The notes under the pieces: model-generated
Database searches by the model: none
Seen by the model: only the letters and a program-made list of their open reading frames with translations
Told to the model about the DNA's origin: nothing
In this document: positions 24,933 to 36,032 of the stretch, piece by piece
How positions within the stretch are numbered: the stretch's first letter is position 1
Layout: each line of letters opens with the position of its first letter
DNA from: Pseudisothecium myosuroides
Lineage: Eukaryota > Streptophyta > Bryopsida > Hypnales > Lembophyllaceae
Direction: 5' to 3'
DNA: 64,000 bases
Assembly: GCA_951799445.1 (NCBI GenBank)
Contig: OX637289.1
Span: 434,001 to 498,000 of the forward strand
Translations under genes and position numbers: made by a program

Positions 24933-26521
24933 TTTCTGAATCTCAAATGTCTAGATTTGAAGTTTGATTGATCAAAACTTTCAAAAATGATTGAAAAAAC
25001 GTTAATGTCATTAATTTGACTAGATTCCACCCCTTTAGCAATTTTTAGGGTTGACAGCTTGAAAATAAAAAAATCTATTAGAGAATACCTCTCCTAGATC
25101 TGTATGCAAATGAATGTCATAATTCAGGAGTGTAAAAGCAAGCCAATTCAACAAAATTGACAATGAAAGAGTCAGTAATTTGTAGTAGAATATAAAAAGG
25201 CAACCTTCTCTATTGACACATCTTATAATAAGACAATCCCAAATTTATCTTGAGAATTTGCCATGTTGTGTACATATCTAATTGAACAATTTCCACATGT
25301 GAAGTTGCAAATACATGTAACTTCATTTAGAAGCCCATTTGTCCCCAGTGACAATTGTTACAAAGGTTCCAAGTGTAATATTAGCTCTAATTTTAGCACC
25401 ATTGATTCATCCAATTAGTAAGTGTGCAATATTAGCATCACAATAAAATTAAAAGAGGTTATAGATTTATCCATTACTTCAATTTATTTTCTATAAATAC
25501 AATACTAAAGAAATTACAAATTTTTCAAACACTAACCAACATCTATAGATTGTAGAGAGGTTGTAGATTTGCCAAGTACTAAATTTATTTTGTGGGAATT
25601 AGTAGAACCCACTCAATATTTCATGCCACACTAATTTGAAAGAAAATATATTACAACTAGTGCATCTTTTGTAAATTCGTGTCCCACACTAATAGAAAAA
25701 ATCACTTTAGTAACAACCAAGTCATAATTCCTAAACATAGATCCCCTACTACAATTGAAAAGCCTAAAACTCACACCAAATCTCTGAAGCAAGCGCCTCC
25801 AAAACTAGAGTGTAGATGGGGCACTTATGGCAACTAAGACAAACCCAACCAAACAACACATAGAAGAGCAAGAAATGAAGGAAAAGACAATACCATGTAA
25901 ACCCCAAAACTTCGACTACAATAAAATTACATCCAAGATCAAAATCAATTTATTTCTCTTGAGCTTAGAGCCACATTGACATAAATCTCACTAATTATAA
26001 TCACCTAGCCTCAACATTGACTTCCAAAATTCACACCAAGGCAAGGATCAAAAATTGAGTTACCTATTTATGAGCACATCAACTACAATAGCAACAAGAG
26101 TGACTTTGCTACTAAGAAAAAATAACTACTAGCATGGCCATCTTGAACGAAGAACTTCAAAACAATCATTTTGACACTTCTTTTGTAAATACATTTTGAA
26201 GTTGCCAATTAAAGGATGCATATTGTATGGACATGGGAGTCCTACGGCCAATTCTAACTAAAATTTGCCATCCTTTGATTTCAACTTCTTCACAAAAACC
26301 ATTGCTGAAGAAAATGTAGAGACAACAACCTCTATGAATACCTCCCTCAAGTCATTTCCAACCAATGCAATTGTTTTCAATCAATGATCAACACAATAAC
26401 TATATTCGTAGATGATGATAAATTACAATGAAAATTTTCAAATTACAATTGCATGCAAAAATCATGGTCAAGAAATTTAGAAAACAAGATAGCCAACAAT
26501 TGGTCAAGATTGCCAACCTGG
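24933..26521. other. AT-rich 3' flank of the PPR gene
   Basis: No gene is visible. It would contain the 3' untranslated region of the minus-strand PPR gene next to 26,521. Confidence 0.4.
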
Positions 26522-29482
26522 TCACCAGTAATCACCACAAGAACACACGCCATCTTGGAAGTGGTGAAAGCGATTAGCATCCCTCACAACAATATCTCGT
26601 TCAATCACCTTTGAGATAAACTTGGTTGCTGTATGGCAGTCTGAACACACTCGAAGGTTCTTGAACACCCGAATTGGCTGTCCAGAAAGTGTCCGCATGA
26701 GTCCGTAAGCAATAGCCAACTTCTCGCTATGGGAGCAAAGAGCAAGTTCTTTCTCCTCCTCCTCAATGTTCCGCAACACTAGCCGGGTATCAGGAATGTA
26801 GCCTTCGGCCCTAATTGTCTCACTCAATCTCCTCAGCTCAGCATAGATCTCCTTCGCTTCTGAGTGAGAAGTATCCCCTGCAACGAAGTCATGGACCTTG
26901 TTATCAACTTCAATCCAGCTACGCCCTGGCTCCTTGCGTATACCTCTCTCCTGCATCATAGTGCGCACCCACAACACCTCCTCCCACTTGCCAGCTGCAG
27001 CATAGATATTCGAGAGAAGCACGTATGCAGAAGCATCCTTCGGTTCCAACTTGAGACGCTCATTAGCGGCAAGTTTGCCCAACTCCACATTACCGTACGT
27101 TCTACAAGCACCAAGCAAGGCTCCCCAAGTTGCACCATTTGGTTCCACCGGCATGTTGTCAATCAAGAGCTTAGCTTCCTCCAAGTGTCCTGCTCGCGCA
27201 AGAACATCCACCATGCAGGTACAAAGCACCACACTAGGTTCGATGCCATAATCTTGTGTCATAGCCAAAAAATGTCTACAGCTCTCATCCACAAGGCCTG
27301 AATGACTACAAGCTGACAACACTGCAACGAATGAGATCTCATTGGGCTTCACACCGTCTGCAATCATAGTTTTAAAGACTTCCAGGGCTTCACGCCCACA
27401 TCCATGCTCTGCAAGTCCACCAATCATCACGTTCCATGTGATTACATCACGATCCTCCATCCTCTCAAAAACCACCCGTGCATCATCCAAACTGCCACAT
27501 TTAGCATACATGTGAACCAGCGCGTTGCCCACACGCAAATCCGACTCAAGTCCCGCTTCAAGGACATGGCTATGAACCTCCCTGACCCACTCCAAAGCCC
27601 CCGCGCTTGAACATGCATTCAGGATACTCGCATATGTAAAGGCGTCTGGTTTGAGACCTTCCCGTTTCATTTGAAGAAGAAGTCGATTTGCTTCAGGACC
27701 ACAGCCATGTTGCGCAAGTCCTCCAATCATCACGTTCCAAGTAATCACGTCCCGTTCCTCCATCTTGTCAAAAGCCAGTAGCGCATCATCGATACTGCCA
27801 CACTTTGCATACATGTGCACCAGCGCGTTGCCCACACGCAAATCCGACTCAAGTCCCGCTTCAAGGACATGGCTATGAACCTCCCTGACCCACTCCAAAG
27901 CCCCCGCGCTTGAACATTCATTCAGGATGCTCATATAAGTGATTGCCTCTGGTTTGAAGCCTTCCCGTTTCATTTGGAGAAGAAGTCGATATGCTTCAGA
28001 ACCACAGCCATGTTGCGCAAGTCCTCCAATCATCACGTTCCAAGTAATCACGTCCCGTTCCTCCATCTTGTCAAAAGCCAGTAGCGCATCATCGATACTG
28101 CCACACTTTGCATACATGTGCACCAGCGCGTTGCCCACACGCACATCTGACTCAAATCCGGCTTCACGGGCATGGCTATGAACCTCCCTGACCCACTCCA
28201 AAGCCCCCGCGCTTGAACTTTCATTCAGGATGCTCATATAAGTGATTGCGTTTGGTTTGAAGCCTTCCCGTTTCATTTGGAGAAGAAGTCGATATGCTTC
28301 AGACCCACAGCCATGTTGCGCAAGTCCTCCAATCATCACGTTCCAAGTAATCGCGTCCCGTTCCTCCATCTTGTCAAAAGCGAGTCGCGCATCATCGATA
28401 CTGCCACACTTTGCATACATGTGCACCAGTGCGGTGCCCACACGCACATCTGACACAAATCCGGCTTCACGGGCATGGCTATGAACCTCCCTGACCCACT
28501 CCAAAGCCCCCGCGCTTGCACATGCATTCAGGATACTCGCATATGTAAAGGCGTCTGGCTTGAAGCCTTCCTGTTTCATTTGGAGAAGAAATCGATATGC
28601 TTCCTCACCATTACCACTTTTGGCATATGCTCCAATCATCACATTCCAGGTAATCACATTGCGACTCGCCAACTTATCAAAAGTGTTCCTTGCCTCCTCT
28701 ATGTTCCCACACTTTGCATACGTTTTAAAGAGCGAAGTCCCCACACGAACATCTGACTCCAACCCACCCTCTCTGATATATGCATGAACTTCCTCGACCC
28801 ACTTTAAAGCTGATGGGCTTGCACGGGCTTTCAGGATGCTCAAGTAAGTAACTGCATTAGGCTGCATACCTTCCTTTCGCATGCGATGGAAAACTTCCAT
28901 GGCGTCTTTCACACAACTGTGCTGAGCATAACCTCCAATCATGACGTTCCAAGTAACAACATTCTTCTTCGCAAGTTCGTCAAACACTCTGCATGCATCC
29001 TCCAGTCTCCCACATCTGATGTATCCACTCAATAGGTTGTTTGCCACATATATATTCTGCAGCATGCCACTCTCAATGGCGCACTCATGAACCTGCTTTA
29101 CTGCCGGAAGATCTTCCTGCTTCAAGCACCGCTTCAGAATTTCAACATAGGAGCACGAGTCTATTGCAATGCCCTGTTGTAGTCGGTTCTTCAAAAGATC
29201 AATTGCTTCACTAGCGTTCGTTGCGCTTTGCATGCGCTTACTCCCACCACTAACTTGAGCTGCTTGCTTTGACGCTTTCGCACTAGCGGGCAAAGTTTTT
29301 CTCCTTCGAAAATTGGTACTCACAGAGGGTTTTCTCCAAACTGATGACGATGAACACCTAATGGGTCCGCTGCTCCTTCCTCCATAGGAGGCTGAGACAC
29401 ATAAAATACACGGTTGTATATGCCATGGAGACTTCAAGAGTGTGATCACACAGGCATCCTGGTCACACAAATCCCCGACAGT
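26522..29482 (-). CDS. DYW-type PPR protein, probable organellar RNA-editing factor (main exon)
   Basis: The product is a PLS-class pentatricopeptide repeat protein. Such proteins bind organellar transcripts sequence-specifically and deaminate C to U. The open frame encodes an Arg/Ser-rich N-terminal stretch, then six consecutive L-S-P triplets (about 101 residues each), a final P2-L2-S2 set (ACSHSGLVDES...), E1/E2 motifs and a DYW domain. The deaminase signature is intact (H914 and E916 in HSEKLA; C942 and C945 in CSDC), as is the second metal site (CSCGDYW), and the protein ends exactly at DYW. Numbering starts at TTG 29,470. No ATG lies upstream in this frame before a stop. Instead a clean acceptor, ttttttttgacag, ends at 29,483, so the start codon must lie in an upstream exon. 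Moss DYW factors are the closest resemblance; the RNA target cannot be read from the sequence. Confidence 0.92.
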   Translation of the reverse strand, partial: TVGDLCDQDACVITLLKSPWHIQPCILCVSASYGGRSSGPIRCSSSSVWRKPSVSTNFRRRKTLPASAKASKQAAQVSGGSKRMQSATNASEAIDLLKNRLQQGIAIDSCSYVEILKRCLKQEDLPAVKQVHECAIESGMLQNIYVANNLLSGYIRCGRLEDACRVFDELAKKNVVTWNVMIGGYAQHSCVKDAMEVFHRMRKEGMQPNAVTYLSILKARASPSALKWVEEVHAYIREGGLESDVRVGTSLFKTYAKCGNIEEARNTFDKLASRNVITWNVMIGAYAKSGNGEEAYRFLLQMKQEGFKPDAFTYASILNACASAGALEWVREVHSHAREAGFVSDVRVGTALVHMYAKCGSIDDARLAFDKMEERDAITWNVMIGGLAQHGCGSEAYRLLLQMKREGFKPNAITYMSILNESSSAGALEWVREVHSHAREAGFESDVRVGNALVHMYAKCGSIDDALLAFDKMEERDVITWNVMIGGLAQHGCGSEAYRLLLQMKREGFKPEAITYMSILNECSSAGALEWVREVHSHVLEAGLESDLRVGNALVHMYAKCGSIDDALLAFDKMEERDVITWNVMIGGLAQHGCGPEANRLLLQMKREGLKPDAFTYASILNACSSAGALEWVREVHSHVLEAGLESDLRVGNALVHMYAKCGSLDDARVVFERMEDRDVITWNVMIGGLAEHGCGREALEVFKTMIADGVKPNEISFVAVLSACSHSGLVDESCRHFLAMTQDYGIEPSVVLCTCMVDVLARAGHLEEAKLLIDNMPVEPNGATWGALLGACRTYGNVELGKLAANERLKLEPKDASAYVLLSNIYAAAGKWEEVLWVRTMMQERGIRKEPGRSWIEVDNKVHDFVAGDTSHSEAKEIYAELRRLSETIRAEGYIPDTRLVLRNIEEEEKELALCSHSEKLAIAYGLMRTLSGQPIRVFKNLRVCSDCHTATKFISKVIERDIVVRDANRFHHFQDGVCSCGDYW

Positions 29483-31049
29483 CTGTCAAAAAAAACATTC
29501 AAGTGGTATCAGTTTCAGCATAAGGTACTCATCGGTTCTAAGATTTAATGTTTAACGTCCAACCACCAAGTTCACGTCCTGTCAGTTTGGGAGAAGCGTA
29601 CCACCGTATTGATCAAATATACTGCTGTCGACGGACCTAAACGTATCGGACACATGTGTCGCTAACATGACCACGGTACTTCAGTTCAGACAAGTCACAA
29701 GTCATCTAACTACTTCCGTAGAACAGGTGAATGGCCGGACGCTCACTCACCCGTGCACCAGCTCCAAGCACCAAATAGCATCTCGTCTGCTGCCTATGAT
29801 GCGACAAAAGGTGCAATAATGCGGACATTTTGTGGCTCTGCGTACACAAACTTCTAACGGTTCCGCTTCAACAACAGAGTAACACCACAGATAGAAATCC
29901 AACTTCTCATCTAGAAAAAGTGTAGGACTGAATCTCCTCAAGTCTTTGGCCCCCTTTCAAGTGTACGTCCTCCATCAGTTGAAAAGAGCTCCTTCTGCAT
30001 ATCCAGGCCATGTCTGAAACCTTGAGTAAAAGTTGAAAAAGTAGCATATAAGTATCAATCTGCTCCCTTCAACTGAGTTCCTTCTCTTCCTCAAATTGCT
30101 AAACCTCCAGGCAGGAAGAGAAATTCTAGTTTCGTTCAGCAACCCCAACCTCAACATCAGCAACGTCCAATGAACACAACAAGCTTCAAAACTCGACCTT
30201 CAGCAGAGACACAAAGTATCCTGTATGACTGGCAATATCTTCAAGTCTGTCCAATTGCTTGTCTGATTTTATACCTCCTTCTCGGCCTTCAGCACCAATA
30301 ATTCCAAGGTCTGCCTCTTCCAATTTATTGACTAGAAGTTCAATTCAGTCCACACACAAAAGTTCCACATATGAATCCCTGTCTTGAGATCTTCCGCTCC
30401 CCGTTAACTGAAAACGATCTCCTCCTGCTTTTCGGAACCCCCTCGAAATTGCTCAGCCCTCAGGGTTCTGAGAGAAAAAAACACTCACTAGTTTCCTGCA
30501 TCAACCACAACCGAAGTATGGAGCCTTAATACTGAGCTCCAGTCAAACAAATTACGGCCTTCTGCTCCCTTGCGTCTGTGTCTGTTCGATTCTTCACACT
30601 GCTCAACCCGGAACTCTCAGGCCACCAAGCACGGAGGAAGGAACAACTGCAGCGCTTGACATCAACATCAACGACTTCAAATGACTTCAGCTTCAGAAAA
30701 CTGGACTGGAACGTAGTCACGGGAAACCTCAAATGTGAAAGTATCAATCTCTAAGATTCTCTAATCCCGTACACACTCTTCTAAAGCCAGCAAGAAAGCT
30801 GCAACAGATATTGCAACTCATGAAAAGCAAGAAACCTAAACCACAACATCTCACATGAACAACCCCAATATCTGAGCTTCCCTCCCCAATCGAGTAAACC
30901 TCCAAGCAGGAAGAGAACCCACAACGCCCACAACTCTCAACATATGCAAACAGCTTCAAAATTTAACTTTGCTGCAGAGAAAGGATCACATGCTGCACAG
31001 AAAGGATATCATGCTGCAGTGAGGAATTATACTCTGAAAGTCGGTTTAC
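29483..31049 (-). other. Putative intron of the PPR gene
   Basis: Between the candidate donor CAG|GTAAAC (GT at 31,049-31,048) and the acceptor TTTTTTTTGACAG. No other gene is supported in it. Its lower half is less AT-biased than the surrounding repeats, and other intron arrangements remain possible. Confidence 0.4.
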
Positions 31050-31340
31050 CTGGCAGTGGAGACTCAACGAACGGACAGGTAAATCTGGTGCAGCAAGACG
31101 ACATGGCGAGACACCACATGCGTCAACCTCACCAACCAACCCTAAGACCCGATTTCTACAGTCGAGGTTGAGTAGTGCAGTCGCACCATGCATCGGTGTT
31201 TTAGGGTTTTGATGATCTTGTCCAGGAGTACTCGGGCAAGATAGCTGTTGTACATGAAGGCGGAATGTTCGATTTTTAGAATCCAGGGTTTCCTTGAGGC
31301 CTTGAGTGACAAAAGCAGAACTGAAAGTTCTGAAATCCAC
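31050..31340 (-). CDS. Candidate first coding exon of the PPR gene
   Basis: An ATG-initiated open stretch of 97 codons (beginning MDFRTFSSAF) ends on a codon boundary at CAG|GTAAAC. Joining to the acceptor at 29,482 keeps phase 0 and would give a protein of about 1,080 residues. The phase match alone could be chance (one in three), and another ATG frame (from 31,396) overlaps. The N-terminus would be expected to hold a mitochondrial or plastid targeting peptide. Confidence 0.35.
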
Positions 31341-31545
31341 GGTCCCAGGAATCCTCTTCGCCCCTCAAAATGGTGTCTGGCCTGCAGCAAAACCATGAAC
31401 CCCTGCTTATCCGAGAATCCCGGCGAAGGACAGCCTCGGATATCCTTAGCCTCATCCTAAGTAAAGATTGAAACCGGTCACTTCAAACCTTAGATCTAAA
31501 TCGAACGAGAATTCACGACAACGAGAGATTAGGGTTTGAGTCTTC
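31200..31545 (-). promoter_or_regulatory. Telo-box motifs upstream of the PPR gene
   Basis: AAACCCTAA-type boxes on the minus strand at about 31,528-31,538 (aaaccctaatctctcg) and about 31,202-31,212. Such boxes are frequent near the transcription starts of plant housekeeping and organelle-biogenesis genes. The region is richer in GC than its surroundings, as expected for the 5' end of the PPR gene. Confidence 0.4.
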
Positions 31546-31800
31546 TTCCGTTTGCACCACCAGTGGGCTGCTCTGTTTTCTTCGTGGTCTTCTTCGTGGT
31601 AGGAGCGGCCGTGGTCGGTTTGCTAGATCTTCCGTCGGGATCGGAATTCGGAAGCCCTGCATTTCCGATGGAGGCTCCGTGCGATGGCGTTGACGCGAAG
31701 AAGTTATGTAAGCTTACTCCGTACTAAATACGTGATGTCTGTTGGGGATGAATGTTTGCGAGTCGTTGCTCTCTGAATACTCTCTCCGATTCTGTTTAGT

Positions 31801-32615
31801 TAACTCCCAAAGGACCCTCTTTTTCAAACAGTCCCTACAAGAAGCTCTGAAATGGAGAGTAAGTGATTTTGAAATGGGCTGTCAAATAATGTGAGAGCAT
31901 ATTAAGATTTGTCAAATATTGGTTTATACTTCGCCAATGGATGGAATAAGGGCTAGCGTGGGTCCATTTTGGAACTAAGTGGATACTAGACAAGTGTCCC
32001 GTGAATTTTTGCAAGAAAAGTTGCAAGAAACACATTGAAGGTTGAACCTCCTTCCACTAAAATGCTTCTTAGTCACTCATAACTTTAATTTTTGGATTGA
32101 TATGAAATTTTAGCCACACAAACTACACTAGTATGAGCAACTTTTCCAAAAAAATTTATTGGAAACGGACACTGTATGAAGAAAAAAGAAGCTGCCAAAG
32201 TTCACTATAATCCAAAAATGTCGGGATTTTGAACTTCAAATTGCTCTCAAACATTCAAAACAATTTGGATTGACATGAAAATTTTATCACAATAACTAGA
32301 CTTGAAGGGGACCATAATTCAACATATTTTTATTGAAAACAAACATTGGATGAAGGAGATACAAGCCTCCAAAGTTGCAGCCATCAAATGATGTTTGGTA
32401 AATTCAAATTGAACTTGCGAACTTTGATTGGCTTCCAAAAAATCAAGACATCTTGGATTGATCTGAAAATTTTACCGCACAAATTAGAAAAGAGAGCGCA
32501 AATTCCCCAACAAGTTTTATTGAATTTGGACATCAGATGCAAAAGTTATAGCACTTCGAATTGGACTTGAAACTATGTGAGGACACTTTTGGTTCCTTGG
32601 GGCATTTAGGGGTTA
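31801..32615. mobile_element. AT-rich element with imperfect TAACCCC-type inverted ends
   Basis: The left end taactcccaaaggacc and right end ttggggcatttaggggtta are imperfect inverted repeats related to those of the element at 8,805. The interior is AT-rich, non-coding and weakly self-similar. Confidence 0.4.
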
Positions 32616-35242
32616 GGTTTAGTAATTGTCACATTTTGGAACCTTGTGTATTCCTTTTTGCATGCCGCAATGCTTGTTTTTGGTAAAGCCATATCTTTGT
32701 CCAGACTGCATGTGTGTGGGTTTTGCAAGGCCTACATACGATTAGGAATAGGTACCCACGGCAGAATTCTTTGGAAATTCATGAGTAATTCATAAATGCT
32801 CCAAAAAATATGAAACCAATTGTGTTAGATTTGACATCAATTTCTCTTCAAGCGAAAAATAAGGAAAATTACTTTCGTGCATCTGAAACCCATAAAAAGG
32901 TCCGACCAGTCCTTAAAGGGTCGCTTCATGAGTACACTACCTTATGACCTTGGAGTCAAACTTGGAAGTTCTTCACTTTGTAAATTCCATTGCTTTTCTA
33001 ATTTTGAGTGAATTTTTTTGGTTATATTTTTCAGAGATGAAATCACATGTCTTGTATATGCCACTTAATTTTCAAAATGTTTTGTAAAAATTTCAAATTA
33101 CCATTAATTTTCAAAGAAAAAATGAAGAAAATCCATATCAAATACAAGTCATGCTCAAAAAATCTGAAATTTTCAAAATAGTAGTACATTATAGTGTAGA
33201 ACATTATGGTATATAGAAAATTTTCCATCACTCCATATTTAAAGTTGTGGTTATAGACCTTCAACTTCAACTTGAGAATTTCTTGTATTAACCCCTAAAG
33301 TTCCTTGACTATGTTCTCACCAAAAACACTCCAAAAACTGCCATTTCTAGTACAAGTAAAAAAGTTTGGAAAAAAAAAATTGGACACATGTAATTGTAGG
33401 ATCTTGTGGTAAGCTAGTTTGAGAAGATGTGAAAAAAAATTCAGAAATTTTCATAGTGTGGATTGCAAGATATTAGCATCTGAAGTGACGAAAATCCTTT
33501 TTTTGGCCCTGCAAACATCAGGCAGCTGCACTTCACAAGGTCACATTTGTATTTAAAAATGTCAGAAACGGTAGTGCTTCTTTGGATTCATTCTTCAAGG
33601 CAAGTTAGCTACATGTTTGAAAATTTTTAGATCATTTGGAATTGTACAACATATAGGAAAAAATGATTTTTTTTTAACTGCCCGGGTTGCCTGAGGTAAG
33701 AAACAAAAAACATTTTGCATCATGATTTTTCACTTGTACTCTCAAATGAAATGAAATGTAGACTCCATACTAATAGGGAATGACACTGCTTAAATGACAC
33801 CATATTGATGGGAAATGTTGGTACGCTAGCAATGAGCAGGGATTCATGAGCGGGAATTTGCAATATTGGAATTTTTTTTAAAGTGGAAGAAAAATGATGA
33901 AAAAGTAGACGAAACATTATAAAGCAATAGATGAAATTTCAAGAAAAGGCAATGAAAGGTTTAGGGAAAAATGACAAAAAGTTCATTAGGGTAGTTGCAA
34001 GAAACACTTCATGTTTTTCCGTCAAAAGTGCGCTTTTTGGCCACAGGACTGGCAGTACTACGCAATACTAGGAATACTATGTATTTTCAACACCCCGGCA
34101 AATCTAAACCGTCGAATCAATACTATGTTGTACTATGCAGTACTACAGAGTACTATGGAGTACTACAGAAGTCATGGGAAGAAGAAAATAGTAGAAACGG
34201 GGTTTGTGGAGTTTTTCATTTTCAGTAATTAAAAAAAAATCCAAAAAAATTCCATAAAAAAATCCATTTTTCTAGAGAAGGTTGCACTCGCATTGCACCA
34301 AAAAATTCATAAAGGAAATTTTTCCCTCTTCGTAGCCTTCGCATAAAGGAAGGTCACTTTGACCCCATGTGTGCAACCGACATGTTGCTATTTTCAAAAA
34401 ACCTTTGATCAGTCCTTGTAATGTTAGTAGACCTCCAACATGTCCAATTTGTGGCTTCAAATTCGTAGATTTGGGTCAAAAATAGGACTAAATCCCCCCC
34501 CCAGAATGTCCAAGGTAGACACCCAATTGGGGGCAGGTTAAAAATAGTAAACTAATTTGAAAAAATTTGAAAAAATTTGAAAAAATCACACAATGTCTGC
34601 AACTACCACATCTACCTTCATTCCAAATTTCATGCCAAATGGACAAACAACGCAAAAGTTATGAGCAAAAAAACACATGTCCAAGGGCAAGGGGACAAAA
34701 AATAGGACAAGTGCTTATTGCAATCACCCATTAAAAAATTTATGAAAGAGGTTGTAGAAAATGTTTGAAAGCAATTGGAAGAAATGGATGAAAGTGGTTG
34801 GAGGAAATGGATGGAAAAGATGGATACAAAATTGGATGCAAAAATTGGATGAAAATAGATTATATTGGATGACAAAAATGAATGAAAGGGGTTGGAAAAA
34901 TGGGTGAAGGATTAGAGAAGAAAAGGAAGAGAAAGGATCTAGAGTGAAGATTAGAAAAACCGTAACATTCAAATGGAAATGATCTAGTCTACTATAGGAG
35001 CTATTCCTGTAGAAGTCACTTGTCCTATGACCGTGGAGGTTTAGAATCCTGCAACGTGCCTGGTTGGAATCTTCTTTCTTTCTTTTATAGAAAGGTTGTG
35101 GTTCTATCCCCGAGATTGACGACATGCTCAGGATTGCATGACATCTACGACGTCAATCTCAATGTCAAATAGATGCGTTTGGATTCTTTTTCATTCACCC
35201 ACTAGCATCCATGTTGCTTTCTAAAAGATGAGCAAAGGTTGT
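32616..35242. other. AT-rich repeat sequence without genes
   Basis: Holds fragments of the same AT-rich family as 11.0-11.3 kb (best seen at 33,030-33,250), another TTAACCCCTAAA end at 33,288, a cluster of tactatg/tactac words at 34,060-34,170, three gaaaaaattt units near 34,560, and a run of ttggatgaaa-type words at 34,780-34,880. No coding region is supported. Confidence 0.45.
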
Positions 35243-35969
35243 TGTGGGCATTTCATTACCCACCCTTAGTAATTAAACGAACACAATTAGGTTCTTAATC
35301 TAAATCCAATTCTATTCTAAATGGATATCTAAGCATGGTCTGTTGTGCCTTCCAAGCAATGGATCTTTCTAAGTGCCCTAAATATTCTAAACTTGCAAAA
35401 AGTATCAAGAAGGGATGAAAAGGTCTATCTTCCACTAATTACAAAGCCAACAAGGCTATAGTGACTCTAAGAACAAGGTTCTATAAACCTAACTTATCAT
35501 TTCTAGATGAAAGATTAGCTTGTACCATTTCTAAAAACATAAGGTTTGTAAAATTTAGAGACTCCTCGGGGGAGTTGTGAGCGGATGAAGTTTGGCCTTT
35601 AGAAGGCATTCTAAACTTCATCCATCTTTTTCTAGTGGCTCCTAACTTCAAATTGACTTGAGATTTTTTCTAAAGGTCTATTTTGTTGTCCTTTACCTAA
35701 CTGCTAAAACTAGACTTGGATGGACCATATCTTCTTGATTTCATCCATTTCTTAATCTAAACTTCATCTGCCTATATCTTTTTTATTTTAACTCCATTTT
35801 CTACTTACTTTATGTTTTTGGGAGCCTCTAGACCTCTAATATAGGATTCTAAGCTCAAACTTGAATTTTCTCTCCTTCCTAAATGTGTAACTTGATCTTA
35901 GGCCTCGGCCCTAATCAATATTTGCTAATTAAGACTTGGAAATAGAGGGGGGAGGGATTAGTGGCTTAC

Positions 35970-36032
35970 CTCATATGAAATATCATTGATGTCATTATCC
36001 AAGGTCCCTTCAACCTCTCCCCCATCTGCCGT
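35970..36032 (-). pseudogene. LTR leader mini-exon (LTR-B copy, start codon lost)
   Basis: An open 63-nt exon (ending NDINDISYE) immediately before the donor GTAAGC. The codon at the conserved start position is ACG instead of ATG. Length and phase match the other copies although most residues differ. Confidence 0.5.

Noticed and set aside
26522..29470. TTG at 29,470 as the start codon of the PPR protein
   Set aside because: Plant genes rarely start at TTG. A strong splice acceptor lies 13 bp upstream in phase 0, so the frame is better read as a 3' exon.
31536..31727. A plus-strand gene divergent from the PPR gene
   Set aside because: Only 63 codons without a recognisable domain; the GC-rich stretch fits better as promoter or 5' leader of the minus-strand gene.
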